The translations under genes and the position numbers were made by a program. Of a stretch of 36,064 bases of DNA, positions 16,723-24,701 are shown in pieces (the stretch's first letter is position 1; the number at the start of each line of letters is the position of its first letter). The notes beneath the pieces are model-generated. The model had not been told where the DNA came from, made no database searches, and saw nothing but the letters and a program-made list of their open reading frames with translations. Origin of the DNA: Rhodoferax sp. (lineage in GTDB: Bacteria > Pseudomonadota > Gammaproteobacteria > Burkholderiales > Burkholderiaceae_C). The stretch lies in assembly GCA_025351745.1 (NCBI GenBank), contig JANXVI010000076.1, positions 1 to 36,064 of the forward strand, read 5' to 3'.

Positions 16723-18026
16723 GGTGTGCACCCCATCAGCGCAGACCAGGCGCGACCGGTGTCGTCCAGCGCCTGCGGCACCGGCTTGCTGCCCAGCATG
16801 GCGGCCTGCAGATTACGTGCGTAGTGGGTCTTGAGTTTGTTGTAGTTGCGCACGGGCGGTACCACCACCGCACCGCGCAGAACCTGCTGCGCCGATAGCA
16901 CGCGCGCCCGCGCCGTGAGGTCGCGCGGGTCTGCTTGGGTGAAGAAGGGGTCGGTGTAGCTGGACAGGGTTGACGGCAAGACAGGCACTCTGCGCGCGAA
17001 CGCCATTTGCTGAGCAGCAGACGTCACAAACGCCACAAATTCAAACGCCAGCTCCTTGCGCGGGGAGCTTTGTAATACCGCCAGGTTCATGGCCGCGATA
17101 TTGGGCTTGGCGCCGGGCACGCCCATTTGCGGCGCAATGTCCACCGCCTGGTACATCGCGGGGCTGTTGCTACGGATGCTGCCCAGAAACTGCATGCCGC
17201 TGGAGATGACCGCCACCTGCCCCGACAAGAATAGCTCCACGCCCTTGCGGTGCCCTTCGGTCACCACGTTGCGCGGGGTGTAGCCCTTGGCATACATGTC
17301 ACGGTAGAACGCAAACACCGATGCGCCAGAGGCATTGACAAACCCCGCGCCACAGCCGGACGGTGGGTGCAAGGTTGCACCCATGGCTACCAAGTTTTCC
17401 AGCGGCGCGGAGCCGTCCAGCGCGGGGAAATAGGCGTAGGCGCCAGTGCGTTGCTTCAGTGTCTGCGACATGGCAAGCAAGTCCTGGAACCCGGTCGGTA
17501 CCGGCAGTGCGGCTTGCTGCAGCAGCGCGGTATTGACCAGCGTGATGTTGGTGGTCAGGTACCACGGCACGGCAAAGGTACGACCGGCCAGCCGGTTTGC
17601 CGACCAGGCGGCTGGCACATACGTCTTTTGCTGGGTTAGGTCCATGAATGCTTCGGGGTCGGCCAGCGCGTTGAATTCCGCCAGCTTGGCAGAGAACTGC
17701 GGATTCAGGTTGACCACATCCGGCGGCGATTTTGCGGCCACGGAGGTCAGAACCTTGCGCTCCATTTCCGCCCAGGGGATGTCGACCCACTTGACGTGAA
17801 CGCCCAGGTGCAACTGCTCAAATCGGCGCACAAGGTCCAGTACATAGTCGTCCAGATGCGGCGACAGTTGCATGGTCCAGAATTCTAGGGTCTGTTCCGC
17901 GGGGGCCTGGGCAGTGGCGGGTGGTGCGTTGACCGCCAGTGCGGTGCATCCTGCGCCCAGCAGAATCCCCGCCAAGCCCAGGCGGAACAGGCATCGACAC
18001 AGTGGCGAAAGAAGGCGATTTATCAT
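16719..18026 (-). CDS. Sugar ABC transporter substrate-binding protein (family 1, UgpB/MalE type)
   Basis: A 435-residue exported binding protein that picks up the sugar in the periplasm and hands it to the permeases. It starts with a basic, hydrophobic signal (FRLGLAGILLGAGC), which could be a lipoprotein signal with Cys about 27, or be cut later near ATAQA. The mature protein begins EQTLEFWTMQLSPHLDDYV and carries the CUT1 binding-protein patterns WVDIPWAEMERKVLTSVAAKSPPDVVNL and NRLAGRTFAVPWYLTTN. It is the first gene of the nine-gene operon. The ATG at 18024-18026 is embedded in an operator copy and has no Shine-Dalgarno, so either the message is leaderless or translation begins further in. 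Confidence 0.94.
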   Translation of the reverse strand: MINRLLSPLCRCLFRLGLAGILLGAGCTALAVNAPPATAQAPAEQTLEFWTMQLSPHLDDYVLDLVRRFEQLHLGVHVKWVDIPWAEMERKVLTSVAAKSPPDVVNLNPQFSAKLAEFNALADPEAFMDLTQQKTYVPAAWSANRLAGRTFAVPWYLTTNITLVNTALLQQAALPVPTGFQDLLAMSQTLKQRTGAYAYFPALDGSAPLENLVAMGATLHPPSGCGAGFVNASGASVFAFYRDMYAKGYTPRNVVTEGHRKGVELFLSGQVAVISSGMQFLGSIRSNSPAMYQAVDIAPQMGVPGAKPNIAAMNLAVLQSSPRKELAFEFVAFVTSAAQQMAFARRVPVLPSTLSSYTDPFFTQADPRDLTARARVLSAQQVLRGAVVVPPVRNYNKLKTHYARNLQAAMLGSKPVPQALDDTGRAWSALMGCTP

Positions 18027-18043
18027 TTGGTCTAGTAATGGTA
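18023..18043 (-). promoter_or_regulatory. candidate operator copy 2 (ABC operon / GntR divergent promoter)
   Basis: On the minus strand TACCATT-ACTA-GACCAAATGA: two ACCA half-sites 11 bases apart, as in the other three copies. It lies in the 69-bp gap between the binding-protein gene and the divergent GntR gene and covers the ATG of the former. A repressor bound here could block both directions and give autoregulation. Confidence 0.62.
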
Positions 18044-18095
18044 CACTTTTTCAGGTTACCATGCCACCCCAACAGTCTCTTCATCGAGGAATTCT

Positions 18096-18833
18096 ATGGA
18101 ACGGGCGAACAAACGCGCACAACTCAAACACAACCTGCTCTCGCTTATCCGGCAGGGCGGGGACGGCGCGCAGCTGCCACCCGAGCGCGAGCTCAGCGAG
18201 CGCTTGGATGTGGCCCGTGAAACCCTGCGCCGCTGTCTGCGGGAGCTGGAGTTGGAGGGCTTGTTGGAGCGCCGCCAGGGCGCGGGCACCTTTGTATCTG
18301 GTCAGCCGGTGATCAAGCAGCCCCAGTTGTTGTCGTTTTCCGAAGACATGCAGGCGCGGGGGCTCACCCCCTCCAGTGAAGTGCTGTCATTTCGCACCAC
18401 GGGCGCGACTGCCAAGATTGCCCAAAAGTTACAACTGCCACCCGGCGCGCCGTTGCTGGAAATCCGCCGCCTGCGCATGGCTAACGACGAACCCATGGCG
18501 TTGGAGACGGTCTACCTGTCCAAAGCGCTGGTGGCTGAACTAGAGCTGTCCCAACTCACCAGTGGCTCACTGTACGGACTGTTGCACTCCCACTTTGGCA
18601 TCCAGTTGCGCTCGGCCGCGCAGACCATTCAAAGCACCGTGCTGACGGAGGAAGAAGCTGAAATCCTGGAAGTGCCGCCGTTCTCGCCGTCGTTGCTGGT
18701 GACGCGTGTCGCGGTGTCAACGCAAGGCCAGGCCATTGAGTACGCCAAGAGCCTGTACCGTGCCGACCGCTACCGTTTTGAAGTCAATGTGGAGCGCCTG
18801 TCGGTGCCCGCCGACGACGTCAGCACCAAATAG
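18096..18833 (+). CDS. GntR family transcriptional regulator, HutC/UTRA subfamily
   Basis: A 245-residue DNA-binding regulator. The N-terminal winged helix-turn-helix reads LPPERELSERLDVARETLRRCLRELELEGLLERRQGAGTFV, a classic GntR pattern. The C-terminal UTRA domain begins near SFSEDMQARGLTPSSEVLSF, with LEIRRLRMANDEPMALETVYL and YAKSLYRADRYRFEVNVER as ligand-binding landmarks. UTRA domains usually bind a sugar phosphate or related metabolite. Start ATG 18096 has a strong GAGGAAT site. It is divergent from the ABC operon, heads the catabolic operon, and is the only specific regulator in the island, so it probably acts on the four ACCA direct-repeat operators. HutC-type proteins often use TGGT/ACCA half-sites, which fits. 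Confidence 0.95.
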   Translation: MERANKRAQLKHNLLSLIRQGGDGAQLPPERELSERLDVARETLRRCLRELELEGLLERRQGAGTFVSGQPVIKQPQLLSFSEDMQARGLTPSSEVLSFRTTGATAKIAQKLQLPPGAPLLEIRRLRMANDEPMALETVYLSKALVAELELSQLTSGSLYGLLHSHFGIQLRSAAQTIQSTVLTEEEAEILEVPPFSPSLLVTRVAVSTQGQAIEYAKSLYRADRYRFEVNVERLSVPADDVSTK

Positions 18834-18839
18834 CGCCTG

Positions 18840-19553
18840 ATGAAACCGAATTACCGCGACATTGCCCAACTGGATGCTGCATTGCAGGGCGGCTTGGTCG
18901 TGTCATGCCAGCCCGTGGACAACGGACCGCTGGACGACGACGACACCGTGGTGCGGCTGGCGCAAGCCGCAGTGGAGGGCGGGGCACGCGCCCTGCGCAT
19001 CGAAGGGGCGCGCCGCCTGGCCAGGGTGCGCGCGCAGCTGGGGGTTCCCCTGATTGGCATAGTCAAACGCGACCTGGCGCACTTCCCGGTGCGCATTACC
19101 CCCAGCCTTGAGGACGTGGATGCCTTGCTGGACGCGGGTGCCGATGTGATTGCGGTCGACGCCACGCTGCGTGCGCGGCCCTGTCCCGTTCAAGACCTGC
19201 TGGCACGGATTCATGCGGGGGGTGCCATCGCCATGGCGGATTGCGCCAGTCTGGAGGAAGGGCTTGCCGCTAATGCCTTGGGGTTCGAGATTGTCGGCAC
19301 CACGCTGTCGGGTTACACCGGCACGGAAGTCCCGGAGTTGCCCGATTACGCACTTCTGGCAGCACTGACGCGGCAGCTGCCGCGCGTGATGGCCGAGGGG
19401 CGCTACAACACGCCGCAACAGGTGCGCCAAGCGGGCGAGTTGGGTGCCTGGGCGGTGACCGTCGGTACTGCGATAACACGCACCGAGGTCATCACGGGCT
19501 GGTTCCGCGATGGGTTGGTGCAGGCACATGCACATGCATCTCCACCACGTTGA
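18840..19553 (+). CDS. nanE: N-acylmannosamine-6-phosphate 2-epimerase
   Basis: A 237-residue TIM-barrel enzyme converting ManNAc-6-P to GlcNAc-6-P. Family features: LVVSCQPVDNGPLDD near the start, EGGARALRIEG, PLIGIVKRD with the catalytic lysine, the strand ADVIAVDATLRARP, and VMAEGRYNTPQQV with the family Glu. The C-terminal AVTVGTAITR is the phosphate-binding end. It begins 6 bases after the regulator stop with no own ribosome site, so it is translated by coupling. The sialic-acid genes usually beside nanE (nanA, nanT) are absent here. Together with a kinase for ManNAc it would form a mannosamine route; the ROK kinase of the divergent operon is the candidate. Confidence 0.9.
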   Translation: MKPNYRDIAQLDAALQGGLVVSCQPVDNGPLDDDDTVVRLAQAAVEGGARALRIEGARRLARVRAQLGVPLIGIVKRDLAHFPVRITPSLEDVDALLDAGADVIAVDATLRARPCPVQDLLARIHAGGAIAMADCASLEEGLAANALGFEIVGTTLSGYTGTEVPELPDYALLAALTRQLPRVMAEGRYNTPQQVRQAGELGAWAVTVGTAITRTEVITGWFRDGLVQAHAHASPPR

Positions 19554-19563
19554 AAGCCCTGCC

Positions 19564-20751
19564 ATGACGGATTGGTGGAGCCGCGATTTTTTGACCGCGC
19601 ATGTTCGCAAGACGATGGGCTTTTACGACCTGCGCGCGCGGGACCCCTGTGGTGGATTTTTCCATTTTTTTAAGGACGACGGCACGGTCTACGACACCCG
19701 CACGCGCCACCTGGTCAGCAGCACCCGCTTTGTCTTCAACTACGCCATGGCATATCGCCAGTTTGGAGACCCGGCCTACCAGGACGCCACGCGCCACGGC
19801 CTCCAATTTCTGCGCAACGCGCACCGTGACCCCGAGACGGGTGGATACGCCTGGCTGCTGGCGTGGGATGGCCACGCGGCGCAACCACTTGACCGCACCA
19901 ACCATTGCTATGGATGTGCCTTTGTCTTGCTGGCCTACGCCCATGCGCTGATGGCCGGAATAGAAGAAGCACGTGCGTGGATCGACGAGACGTTTGCCTT
20001 GATGGAGCGCCGCTTCTGGGAGCCAGCCGCAGGTCTGTATGCCGACGAGGCCGACGCCGATTGGAAACTGGGGAACTACCGCGGGCAGAATGCCAACATG
20101 CACGCTTGCGAGGCTCTTTTGGCTGCGTTTGAGGCAACTGGGCAGCAGCGCTTTTTGGACCGGGCGGAGCAACTGGCCGATCACATCACCCGCCGCCAGG
20201 CCGAACGGGCAGGTGGCCTGGTGTGGGAGCACTACCACGCCGACTGGTCGGTGGACTGGGACTACAACCGGGACGACAAAACCAATATTTTTCGGCCATG
20301 GGGGTTTCAAACCGGGCACCTGACCGAATGGGCCAAGCTGCTGCTGATACTGGAGCGCCATCGCCCGAAGGACTGGCTGTTGCCGCGGGCCATGGCGCTG
20401 TTTGACACGGCCATGCTGCGCGGCTGGGACAAGGACCACGGCGGCTTGGTCTACGGCTTTGAACCCGAGGGCCAGGTATGTGACGGTGACAAATATTTTT
20501 GGGTTCAGGCGGAAAGCTTCGCTGCCGCAGCGCTGTTGCACCGATGCACCGGCGAACAACGCTACGCCGATTGGTACGCCCGCATCTGGGACTACAGCTG
20601 GACGCATTTTGTCGACCACGTGCACGGCGCCTGGTTTCGCATCCTCGGCCCGGACAATCGAAAGCTCACCGACGAAAAGAGCCCCGCAGGCAAAACCGAT
20701 TACCACACCATGGGTGCGTGCTACGAAGTCTTGCACCACGCTTGCCGATGA
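19564..20751 (+). CDS. AGE family epimerase/isomerase (mannose isomerase or N-acylglucosamine 2-epimerase)
   Basis: A 395-residue (alpha/alpha)6-barrel enzyme of the AGE superfamily. Patterns: RTRHLVSSTRFVFNYAMAYR near the N-terminus, RNAHRDPETGGYAW, NANMHACEALLAAFEATG, RPWGFQTGHLTEWAKLLL, KYFWVQAESFAAAALL and KTDYHTMGACYE at the end. These hold the conserved His and Glu residues of the family. Members isomerise mannose to fructose (YihS/ManI type), epimerise GlcNAc and ManNAc, or epimerise cellobiose. Start ATG 19564 is chosen over codons upstream, which overlap the nanE end. The next gene is a PfkB kinase joined by ATGA, so mannose to fructose to fructose-6-P is the simplest reading, and it fits the GH38 enzyme. 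ManNAc/GlcNAc interconversion is the main alternative. Confidence 0.9.
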   Translation: MTDWWSRDFLTAHVRKTMGFYDLRARDPCGGFFHFFKDDGTVYDTRTRHLVSSTRFVFNYAMAYRQFGDPAYQDATRHGLQFLRNAHRDPETGGYAWLLAWDGHAAQPLDRTNHCYGCAFVLLAYAHALMAGIEEARAWIDETFALMERRFWEPAAGLYADEADADWKLGNYRGQNANMHACEALLAAFEATGQQRFLDRAEQLADHITRRQAERAGGLVWEHYHADWSVDWDYNRDDKTNIFRPWGFQTGHLTEWAKLLLILERHRPKDWLLPRAMALFDTAMLRGWDKDHGGLVYGFEPEGQVCDGDKYFWVQAESFAAAALLHRCTGEQRYADWYARIWDYSWTHFVDHVHGAWFRILGPDNRKLTDEKSPAGKTDYHTMGACYEVLHHACR

Positions 20752-21668
20752 ACACCGTACACCCTGCGTTGCCGCAATTGGTGTCACTGGGGGAAGCCTT
20801 GACCGACATGGTGCGGGTCGGCGACTCGGCGTGGCACTCGGTGCCGGGCGGTTCCGGCTGGAACGTGGCGCGTGCCGCAGCCGCGCTGGGTGTGCCCAGT
20901 GCATTCGCCGGAGCCATTAGCCAGGACTGCTTTGGCGATGCGATTTGGGCCGCCAGCGAAGCCAGCCAGTTGGATGTCCGGTTCCTGCAACGGGTCAACA
21001 AGGTGCCGCTGTTGGCGATGGTGGATGCCACCCATCCGCCCGCCTATTTTTTTGTGGGCAACGATTCTGCAGACCTCGGGTTTGAGCCGCACCTGCTTCC
21101 AGCAGGCTGGGACGCGCATTTGCCCTGGGCCCATTTTGGGGGCATCAGCCTGACCCGAGAACCACTGGCCAGCCGCCTGCTGGCGCTGGCGCACCGCCTG
21201 CGTGCGCAGGGCACCCGCATCTGCTACGACCCCAACTTCCGCAACGTGATGACGCCCGCTTACGAGGCAACGCTGCGAACCATGGTGGGGTTGGCAGACG
21301 TGGTCAAGGTGTCGGACGAAGACTTGCAGGGACTGATGCCCACGCTGACTGCGCAAGATGCACTGGCCGCCCTGCGCGGCTGGAATCCCACCGCACGATT
21401 TCTGCACACCCATGGGGCTGCGGGTGCGACGCTGTGGCACCTGGGCTTAGCGACGCACTGCCCGGCGTTTGTGGTCAATGTTGCCGATACGGTGGGCGCG
21501 GGCGATGCCAGTGTGGCGGGTTTGCTCTACAGCCTGCAGCACGCGCCCGGTGCGCCAGATCAGCAGCATGTGCGCTGGGCGGCCGCCTGTGGCGCAGCGG
21601 CGTGTCTGGGTTTGGGGCCGTCACCGGCCACGCGGGAGACGGTGGCATGTATGCTGCAAACCCGCTAG
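20748..21668 (+). CDS. PfkB family carbohydrate kinase (fructokinase-like)
   Basis: A 306-residue ribokinase-fold kinase. The N-terminal signature VPGGSGWNVARAAAALG and the C-terminal DTVGAGDASVAGLLYSL, with the catalytic Asp, define the family. SLGEALTDMV at the start and YDPNFRNVM in the middle are as in fructokinases and KDG-type kinases. The start ATG overlaps the isomerase stop by ATGA, and the longer open frame upstream lies within the isomerase gene. If the preceding enzyme makes fructose, this kinase makes fructose-6-phosphate. The substrate is inferred from position only. Confidence 0.9.
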   Translation: MNTVHPALPQLVSLGEALTDMVRVGDSAWHSVPGGSGWNVARAAAALGVPSAFAGAISQDCFGDAIWAASEASQLDVRFLQRVNKVPLLAMVDATHPPAYFFVGNDSADLGFEPHLLPAGWDAHLPWAHFGGISLTREPLASRLLALAHRLRAQGTRICYDPNFRNVMTPAYEATLRTMVGLADVVKVSDEDLQGLMPTLTAQDALAALRGWNPTARFLHTHGAAGATLWHLGLATHCPAFVVNVADTVGAGDASVAGLLYSLQHAPGAPDQQHVRWAAACGAAACLGLGPSPATRETVACMLQTR

Positions 21669-23023
21669 ACCGCGACAACGTGCTGGACGCCCTACGGGGG
21701 CTGGCCATTCTGGGCATGGTGTTGTCGGGCAGTCTTGCCTTTGGTGATGTGTTGGCGGGTTGGATGTTCCACGCCCAAGTACCGCCACCCCTGCACAAGT
21801 TCGATGCGACCCGTGCCGGCATCACCTGGGTTGATCTGGTGTTCCCTTTCTTCCTGTTTGCCATGGGCGCTGCCATCCCGCTGGCCATGCAGTCCATCCG
21901 CCATGCCCGCGCTGCGGTCTGGCACGCGCTGCGCCGCTTTGGCTGGCTGCTCTTTTTTGCGTTGTTCACCCAGCACATGAAGGCTGCTGTACTCGGGGAT
22001 CCGGCAGACCCGGCGACCCACTTGCTCTCGCTGACCGGGTTTGGTTTGCTGTGTGTGGTGCTGCTGCGGAAGAGGCCGGGTTGGCTCAAGGCCCTCGGGT
22101 TCTTGGCCTGTGTGGCTTTGTTGTGGCTATTACCGTTTCAGGATGCGGCCGGATTTTCCTGGCGCCGCAGCGACATCATTTTGGTGGTGCTGGCCAATAT
22201 GGCCTTGGTGGGCGGCTTGGTGTGGTGGTTCACCCGCCACGCCCCTTTGATGCGCATTGCACTGCTGCCCGTGCTGGCGGCTATTTTGCTCAGTGGCAAG
22301 GCGCAAGACAGCTGGAACCACAGTTTGCTGATGGCCAGCCCCGCGCCATGGGCCTACCAGTTCTACTACCTCAAGTACCTATTCATCGTGCTGCCGGCCA
22401 CGGTGGCGGGCGAGTGGCTGCGCGATGCGCAGACGATGCCAGCATCGCCATCAGAACCGGCCCCGCTGCCCGTGGACACAGGGCGCACGGCACTGTGGGC
22501 GTTGGCCTTGATCGTGGTGAACGTCGCACTGTTGTACCAGCGGGGATTGCGCGTCAACCTGGCGCTGACACTGGCGCTGGCGGCGCTGTTGTGGGTCTCG
22601 GTCAAGCGCGCCCCGGCGGTGGACCGTCGGTGCGCCCAGGCCGGACTCTATGCACTGCTGCTCGGCTTGGCCCTCGAAGCCCTGGAAGGGGGAATTCGCA
22701 AAGACAGTTCCACCTTCAGCTACTACGCGGTGACGACGGGCATGGCGTTTCTGTCCATGCTGGTGTTGCGCTACTTGGGCGCACGCGTTTGGGCCACGCG
22801 GAGCATTGCCTTTCTGGCCTGCCAGGGCCGCAATCCTTTGCTGGCCTATGTTGCCGGTAGCTTGGTGGTGTTGCCACTGATGCGGCTGAGCGGGCTGTAT
22901 CCCTATTGGTCCGCACTCAACTGGCACTGGACGGTAGGCACGCTCAAGGGCTTGCTCTTCACCGCCGTGGTGGCCGGCATAACCTGGTGGTCGGTGCGGC
23001 GGGGGAGGGTATGGAAAATTTGA
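21647..23023 (+). CDS. NagX/HGSNAT-like integral membrane acetyltransferase (DUF5009 type)
   Basis: A 458-residue inner membrane protein with about ten to eleven hydrophobic segments. The start RDNVLDALRGLAILGMVLSG and the segment WVDLVFPFFLFAMGAAIPLA are hallmarks of the DUF5009/COG4299 family related to lysosomal heparan-alpha-glucosaminide N-acetyltransferase, called NagX in N-acetylglucosamine use loci. The C-terminal GRNPLLAYVAGSLVVL is also typical. Such proteins are thought to move acetyl groups across the membrane onto amino sugars in the periplasm. ATG 21647 gives a 22-base overlap with the kinase gene; the frame is open further upstream but that part reads as kinase shadow. In this locus it would acetylate glucosamine or mannosamine residues before import, an inference. 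Confidence 0.85.
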   Translation: MYAANPLDRDNVLDALRGLAILGMVLSGSLAFGDVLAGWMFHAQVPPPLHKFDATRAGITWVDLVFPFFLFAMGAAIPLAMQSIRHARAAVWHALRRFGWLLFFALFTQHMKAAVLGDPADPATHLLSLTGFGLLCVVLLRKRPGWLKALGFLACVALLWLLPFQDAAGFSWRRSDIILVVLANMALVGGLVWWFTRHAPLMRIALLPVLAAILLSGKAQDSWNHSLLMASPAPWAYQFYYLKYLFIVLPATVAGEWLRDAQTMPASPSEPAPLPVDTGRTALWALALIVVNVALLYQRGLRVNLALTLALAALLWVSVKRAPAVDRRCAQAGLYALLLGLALEALEGGIRKDSSTFSYYAVTTGMAFLSMLVLRYLGARVWATRSIAFLACQGRNPLLAYVAGSLVVLPLMRLSGLYPYWSALNWHWTVGTLKGLLFTAVVAGITWWSVRRGRVWKI

Positions 23024-24186
23024 GATCGGAGTTGGCGCGCTGCGTACGTTGCATGCGGTGCGTGTTCGCAGGGCTGGGGCTTTGCGCCCTGGCGGCCTGC
23101 GCCACGTCGCCGGTCACCTTGCCCTCGCAACCCGCAGCTATCGCAGCTACCGCGGTGGCTCCTACGCTGGTGGCCAGCAGTGGCCGCATGCGTGCCGATC
23201 CGCGTGGGGGCTGGCTGGCCACCTGGCCCGGCGTGCACTGGACGCTTCGCTTTGTCGGCAGCGCGGTCGGGGTGGAAATCGATGACCATGCGAACTATTG
23301 GCGGCTAGAGATCGACGGCCTGCTTGTTCGGAATATTGCCCCTGATGCAGCGCAGGCCCAGCGTACGGTCTGGGTGCGCGATTTGGTGACGGGCGAACAC
23401 ACGGTGCGGCTGGTGAAGCGGACCGAGTCGCCGCAAACGGCGGGGCGCTTTGTGGCCTTTCATCTGGAGCCGGGCTCCACGGCATTGGCGCCGCATCTGC
23501 TTCTGGCACGACGCATCGAGTTCATTGGCGACTCGTACACCGCCGCCATGGGCAATATGTCGGACTCCAGGGCGTGCAGCGGCCCTGAAATCTCACAACG
23601 CACCGACATCACCCAGGGCTTTGCGGTGCTGACCGCACAGGCGCTGCGGGCCGACTGGCGCATCCACGCGAAGTCCGGCGCAGGCCTCGTGCGCAACTGG
23701 GCAGGCAGGCTGACGCACGAAAACCACGGCACCCACTACGCAAAGAACCTGCAAACCGATACCGATATTGATATCCAGCCCACAGCGCTATGGGACTGGC
23801 AGCCCCAGGTGGTGGTGATCGGTTTGGGCACCAATGACTTCTCCACACCCGTTGCGCTGGGGGAGCCGCGCGATGCAAGCGCGCTAGCGCAGGCATTCAC
23901 CACACGCTACCAAGCGCTGATTACCCAACTGCGACAGGCCTATCACGACCCGGTTTTCGTTCTGCTGTCACTGCCCTTGGGTCACGGGGACAAATTGCGC
24001 CCCCTCGTCCAGCGTCTGGTGCAGGAAGAGCATGCAGCCGGCTTTGCCAAGGCGTTTGCGCTCGACTGGGGTGTGCTGCAAGGGCGTGGTTGTGGCTCCC
24101 ACCCCGACGCCGAAGACCACCGCCACATGGCGCGCTTGCTGACCGAGCGCATCCGCACGGCTATGCCAAGCTGGCGTTCGGAATAA
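23011..24186 (+). CDS. SGNH/GDSL esterase lipoprotein, carbohydrate esterase family 2-like
   Basis: A 391-residue lipoprotein. The N-terminus is MENLRSELARC, then a hydrophobic stretch ending LAACA (lipobox, Cys ~30). A beta-sandwich region follows (about residues 55-165: GGWLATWPGVHWTLRF, WRLEIDG, HTVRLVKRTE), and then the SGNH domain: RIEFIGDSYTAAMGN with the nucleophile Ser, VVVIGLGTNDFS, and HPDAEDHRHMA with the catalytic His. This two-domain layout matches CE2 deacetylases, which act on acetylated xylan, mannan or glucomannan. ATG 23011 follows GGGGGAGGG and overlaps the NagX stop by 13 bases. The last 11 residues (TAMPSWRSE end) are encoded by the dispersed repeat at 24153, so the native C-terminus may have been replaced. 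Confidence 0.87.
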   Translation: MENLRSELARCVRCMRCVFAGLGLCALAACATSPVTLPSQPAAIAATAVAPTLVASSGRMRADPRGGWLATWPGVHWTLRFVGSAVGVEIDDHANYWRLEIDGLLVRNIAPDAAQAQRTVWVRDLVTGEHTVRLVKRTESPQTAGRFVAFHLEPGSTALAPHLLLARRIEFIGDSYTAAMGNMSDSRACSGPEISQRTDITQGFAVLTAQALRADWRIHAKSGAGLVRNWAGRLTHENHGTHYAKNLQTDTDIDIQPTALWDWQPQVVVIGLGTNDFSTPVALGEPRDASALAQAFTTRYQALITQLRQAYHDPVFVLLSLPLGHGDKLRPLVQRLVQEEHAAGFAKAFALDWGVLQGRGCGSHPDAEDHRHMARLLTERIRTAMPSWRSE

Positions 24187-24393
24187 AATCGGCCTGTAGC
24201 CTTCGAAAATCATAGGTAGTGCGCTATTAAAACAATAGCGCACTTGCTTCGGAACCGGCGTTTGAGCTGGCACTTGAATCTGCCAGTGCCGCGCAGATGT
24301 TGAAGTTGCTGCCGACGCTACGCATGCGGTGCACCGGTCGCACGGGTTGGCGCTGGATCTGTCGCAGCCCGACCTGACCCTGGCGCTGACACC
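24153..24393 (+). repeat. dispersed repeat, copy 1
   Basis: Direct-repeat partner of 32854-33001. Shared blocks: the start, 24153-24218 (opening CCGCACGGCTATGCCAAGCT, then CGTTCGGA, CCTGTAGCC and TCGAAAAT), a GCTAT palindrome, and the end block 24344-24393 (GGCGCTGGATCT, GCCCGACCT, GCTCTGAC-like). Copy 1 keeps about 100 bases between palindrome and end block that copy 2 lacks. It begins inside the CE2 esterase gene and supplies its stop codon. The pair brackets an 8.6-kb stretch. Confidence 0.8.
24219..24243 (+). terminator. perfect 10-bp hairpin after the catabolic operon
   Basis: GTGCGCTATT and AATAGCGCAC form a perfect 10-bp stem around AAAAC, 33 bases after the esterase stop codon. There is no T-run after the stem, so it may stabilise the 3' end or be a mobile palindrome rather than an intrinsic terminator. 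Its core is a member of the GCTAT palindrome family. Confidence 0.45.
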
Positions 24394-24611
24394 GCAGGCC
24401 TGCGCCGGTGCGCGCACGTCGCAATAGTACTTGCCAACCACCGTGGCCTGCACGAATGACCACCAATGCCAGGTGCTGCACGCACACCCACAACCGACAC
24501 CGCCCCCGCCAGCGGTTGGGCCAAAGGCAGAGCAGCGGCCACAGTGGCCTTCGGTGCCGTTACGCTGGCAGTTCGCTTGCTTCAGCCGCTCGCACACCAG
24601 GCTGCGTCATA

Positions 24612-24643
24612 ACCTAAGGCAATCTCAACCTGAGGTAATCTCA
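24612..24643 (+). repeat. two tandem 16-bp units upstream of the amidase gene
   Basis: ACCTAAGGCAATCTCA (24612-24627) is followed directly by ACCTGAGGTAATCTCA (24628-24643), two mismatches. Each contains a CCTNAGG palindrome, 16 bases apart. The position 60-90 bases before the amidase start suits a regulatory site, but the protein that would bind is unknown, and it is unlike the ACCA operator. Confidence 0.6.
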
Positions 24644-24701
24644 TATTGAATTTCTGTTGGGAGTATGACTGCCGCATCGGAACCGTAGTAAGGTGACCGG
24701 C

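Larger units (their letters stand above)
24187..24701. other. gene-free stretch between the esterase and amidase genes
   Basis: About 515 bases without a believable gene. It holds the rest of repeat copy 1, a perfect hairpin (24219-24243), and two near-identical 16-bp units just before the amidase gene (24612-24643). Open frames here are short and show no family pattern. Confidence 0.7.

Noticed and set aside
19492-20904. 470-codon minus-strand frame opposite the AGE and PfkB genes
   Set aside because: Low-complexity antisense frame; both plus-strand genes have full family motifs and proper junctions.
24187-24701. A small gene on either strand in the gap before the amidase
   Set aside because: The frames are low-complexity, lack ribosome sites, and the region is partly a repeat found elsewhere without coding value.
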